From NCBI GenBank assembly GCA_937862575.1, contig CALMFM010000211.1, forward strand, positions 1 to 35,563: DNA of 35,563 bases. Direction: 5' to 3'. Position numbers and translations under genes: made by a program. Under the pieces are notes generated by a model. It made no database searches, was not told the DNA's origin, and was given only the letters and a program-made list of their open reading frames with translations. The DNA comes from an uncultured Bacillota bacterium (lineage in GTDB: Bacteria; Bacillota_I; Bacilli_A; Izemoplasmatales; Hujiaoplasmataceae). Positions 33,595-35,563 of the stretch are shown here, one piece after another. The number at the start of each line of letters is the position of its first letter. Position 1 is the stretch's first letter.

Positions 33595-35563
33595 TCATTC
33601 GTTATCAAGTAATTTAATGAAGTTTGCGCATTGGTTAAGGTTCAATTTGCGGAAGTCCATTTCCAGTTTTTCCTTATCGTCGATAGTCTTGACTTCCAAT
33701 TTGGCAACGACTTTACTCAAAAGGATTTTTTCAATGGCTTCGCTCTCCACATTACCATCTGGGAAACAGGCCTTATAAATATTTACAAAGTCTTCTATTT
33801 GATTGAGAATTCTATTGCCAAACGAGATATTATAAGGTGCGAGAAGTACCTCTACGCTCTTTATCAAAACGCTGTTTTCAGCATCAAAATCACCTTTTCC
33901 CTTGGCTTCAATGAAAAGGCTGTTTATGGTTTCATAATCATAGTACTTCTTCGGAATAGGTTCAGTGAAGTTGCGCACTTTAGGTGCACGTTTCGTGAAA
34001 TTCATCGTGTGAGCACGGTCATAAACTTTATCAGAAATAACAAAGGTTGACTCGTCGCGGTTGGCTGTCCCGATAAACCAGACATTGGACGGAACTTTTA
34101 ATGTGTTTCCGTTATCTAGCGCTAGATACTCAATCTCCTTATCCTTTTCTTTTCTGTTTAATTTAATGTTGATTAATTTGATTTCTCTATGACCTTCTTC
34201 ATTTTCCATTAGCGATAGAAAGTCGGAGAAGTAGTATTCGATTCTTGATAGATTCATTTCATCAAGAAGAATGAAGGTAAATATTTCTTGGTTCAAAGCG
34301 GCTTTATATAAAGCCAATGTGAACTTTTTAGGAGTATATTTCATGGAGAACTCATTATAGTATCCCAATAATTCGTTCTTGTCTTTCCAAGAAGATTCAA
34401 CCTCGACAATTTCACAGTTTCCGAAGACAGCTTCAGAGAAAATCTTAGGCAAACTGGTTTTCCCGGTACCGGACATTCCTTGTAATATTGAAAGCTTGCT
34501 GGCACCTATTCCGGCCACGAAAGTAGCGATATCTTGTGGTGTATAAGATAGATGAAGTCTTGAATTTCTAGCGTACTCCAACACGAAATTGACAAGCTCG
34601 TTCAATGAGGTTTCTTTTACTATAGAAGCCTTACGATTTTTCAAATCAGCCTTGTAAAAATCTGTTTTTGAATCGATATCTGTAAAAGCAGGACAAGGAT
34701 CGAAATGTTGGAATGTATCATCTTCAATCTCACCGGTCGATGAACCATCGCCGGAAGTTAAAGCATTGTTGAGCGACAACTCCGCTTCCAACACTGTCAA
34801 ATCATCTCTGTCAAAAGCTTTTCTGACAAACATCAAGGTAAGAACACCAAGAGACGCGATAAGAGCGTAGACGGCATTAGTGCTTACGATGTAATCAAAG
34901 GAATAACCACCAGGCAAACTGATTCCGTAGAAAGTAAGAAGATCCATTATTATGACTTGATTAATTTCTTTGGCTATTTGGAAATAGTAACCTGAGATAC
35001 CTATTATAAACACAAAGAAAACATTAACTGCCGCAGCTAATTTGACGATGGAATTATATTGTTTGTATTTTGAAAGATATCCGGAAAGTGCAACCACCAA
35101 GGTAAGTCCAACAGACATAAGCATTACTGCAAGGACAAAGGCAATTAATCGATAACCTGTGTCCAAACTGGCATAGTCCCTTAGTATTGCAAAACCGGTC
35201 ATATTTATGTTGTACAAGTAGGCACCGGAAGCAACATCTATCCTTACTATTGGCAAGAAAAGCATTGCGACAGTAACTCCTGTCAACAATATTACAAGTA
35301 ATAGAGGTTCAATCTTAGGATATTTGATTTGATTGATCTTTTCGGTAAAATTACCATCGATGCTATATTTACCCTTGAGTATTGAATATGCCAGTATCAC
35401 TGCCAAAAGTAAAAACAAAGGAATGAATGAGACCGTCTGAACAACCTCGCCACCTAATGTATAATATACATCCATTGCCAAACCGCCAAGGAAGAATATC
35501 AAAGTTGCGGCGAATGTGAAGCCTAACAATGTTTTTGATTTCTTGATGAAGTTCTCTTTATTG
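33595..35563 (-). CDS. Membrane-anchored McrB-type AAA+ ATPase (5' end outside window)
   Basis: At least 655 codons; the frame stays open to the window edge, so the start lies outside, probably only a codon or so away (NKENFIKKSK reads as a natural N-terminus). Numbering from the TTG at 35529: six membrane helices fill residues 5-236, a linker follows, and from about 310 comes an McrB/MoxR-clade AAA+ module. Walker A is GMSGTGKT (351-358), then the McrB mark WKDKNELLGYYNEF, Walker B LLDEMNLSR (Asp423, Glu424), sensor GTANRDES (487-494) and DRAHTMNF. McrB is GTP-driven in E. coli and part of type IV restriction; the six-helix anchor here is unusual. It forms an operon with the McrC-like gene. 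Confidence 0.85.
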   Translation of the reverse strand, partial: NKENFIKKSKTLLGFTFAATLIFFLGGLAMDVYYTLGGEVVQTVSFIPLFLLLAVILAYSILKGKYSIDGNFTEKINQIKYPKIEPLLLVILLTGVTVAMLFLPIVRIDVASGAYLYNINMTGFAILRDYASLDTGYRLIAFVLAVMLMSVGLTLVVALSGYLSKYKQYNSIVKLAAAVNVFFVFIIGISGYYFQIAKEINQVIIMDLLTFYGISLPGGYSFDYIVSTNAVYALIASLGVLTLMFVRKAFDRDDLTVLEAELSLNNALTSGDGSSTGEIEDDTFQHFDPCPAFTDIDSKTDFYKADLKNRKASIVKETSLNELVNFVLEYARNSRLHLSYTPQDIATFVAGIGASKLSILQGMSGTGKTSLPKIFSEAVFGNCEIVEVESSWKDKNELLGYYNEFSMKYTPKKFTLALYKAALNQEIFTFILLDEMNLSRIEYYFSDFLSLMENEEGHREIKLINIKLNRKEKDKEIEYLALDNGNTLKVPSNVWFIGTANRDESTFVISDKVYDRAHTMNFTKRAPKVRNFTEPIPKKYYDYETINSLFIEAKGKGDFDAENSVLIKSVEVLLAPYNISFGNRILNQIEDFVNIYKACFPDGNVESEAIEKILLSKVVAKLEVKTIDDKEKLEMDFRKLNLNQCANFIKLLDNE

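Noticed and set aside
1-35563. CRISPR arrays, tRNA or rRNA genes, insertion sequences, phage genes
   Set aside because: I looked on both strands and found no regularly spaced repeats, cloverleaf sequences, transposase motifs or integration sites.

Overview
The window reads as chromosomal DNA from a low-GC member of the Bacillota/Mollicutes side of the tree that uses the standard code: TGA ends many genes, including an ATGA overlap at 5610. Genes have strong Shine-Dalgarno sites, sigma-A-type promoters and U-tailed terminators. Surface proteins are lipoproteins or carry a C-terminal membrane helix, and none shows an LPXTG sorting signal. Together with the LemA locus and the AT-rich sequence this fits an Acholeplasma/Izemoplasma/Haloplasma-type bacterium, but that placement is inference. 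I see no tRNA, rRNA, CRISPR array, insertion sequence or prophage. Most transcription units hold one to three genes and are separated by bidirectional terminators.

Layout: 71-2839 PAS/GGDEF/HD-GYP cyclic-di-GMP enzyme; 2882-3304 flavodoxin-like protein (minus); 3737-4972 very AT-rich MFS transporter; 5188-9189 MarR regulator plus two half-ABC exporters forming an asymmetric heterodimer, with a palindromic operator over the promoter start; 9586-9687 33-residue Ala/Pro/Lys peptide; 9984-10289 unknown 101-aa protein; 10516-11577 membrane GGDEF protein; 11642-14077 two small lipoproteins around a GNAT-like protein; 14148-17033 large lipoprotein with internal repeats; 17380-19895 LemA operon (minus) behind a long leader able to fold; 20588-21378 DUF1801 and GNAT pair; 21488-22647 pair of unknown genes; 22684-24183 cytoplasmic GH13 amylase (minus), divergent from a cyclophilin at 24307-24825; 24847-25230 two tandem paralogous micro-membrane proteins (minus); 25450-26401 three tandem zinc-ribbon membrane proteins, then DUF2085 (26486) and Rieske (27120) proteins; 27586-31983 a 1465-aa surface protein; 32037-35563 an McrC-like zinc-ribbon protein and a membrane-anchored McrB-type AAA+ ATPase (minus), the latter running off the window.

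How they may work together: MarR probably represses the drug-type exporter and itself. The two GGDEF proteins suggest cyclic-di-GMP control. Several loci (LemA, zinc-ribbon cluster, membrane McrB-like pair, large lipoproteins) concern the envelope. The least conventional items are the membrane-tethered McrB/degenerate McrC-like pair, the tandem micro-membrane genes (one of only 58 codons), the structured LemA leader with a MarR-like half-site in its promoter, and the 33-residue basic peptide.
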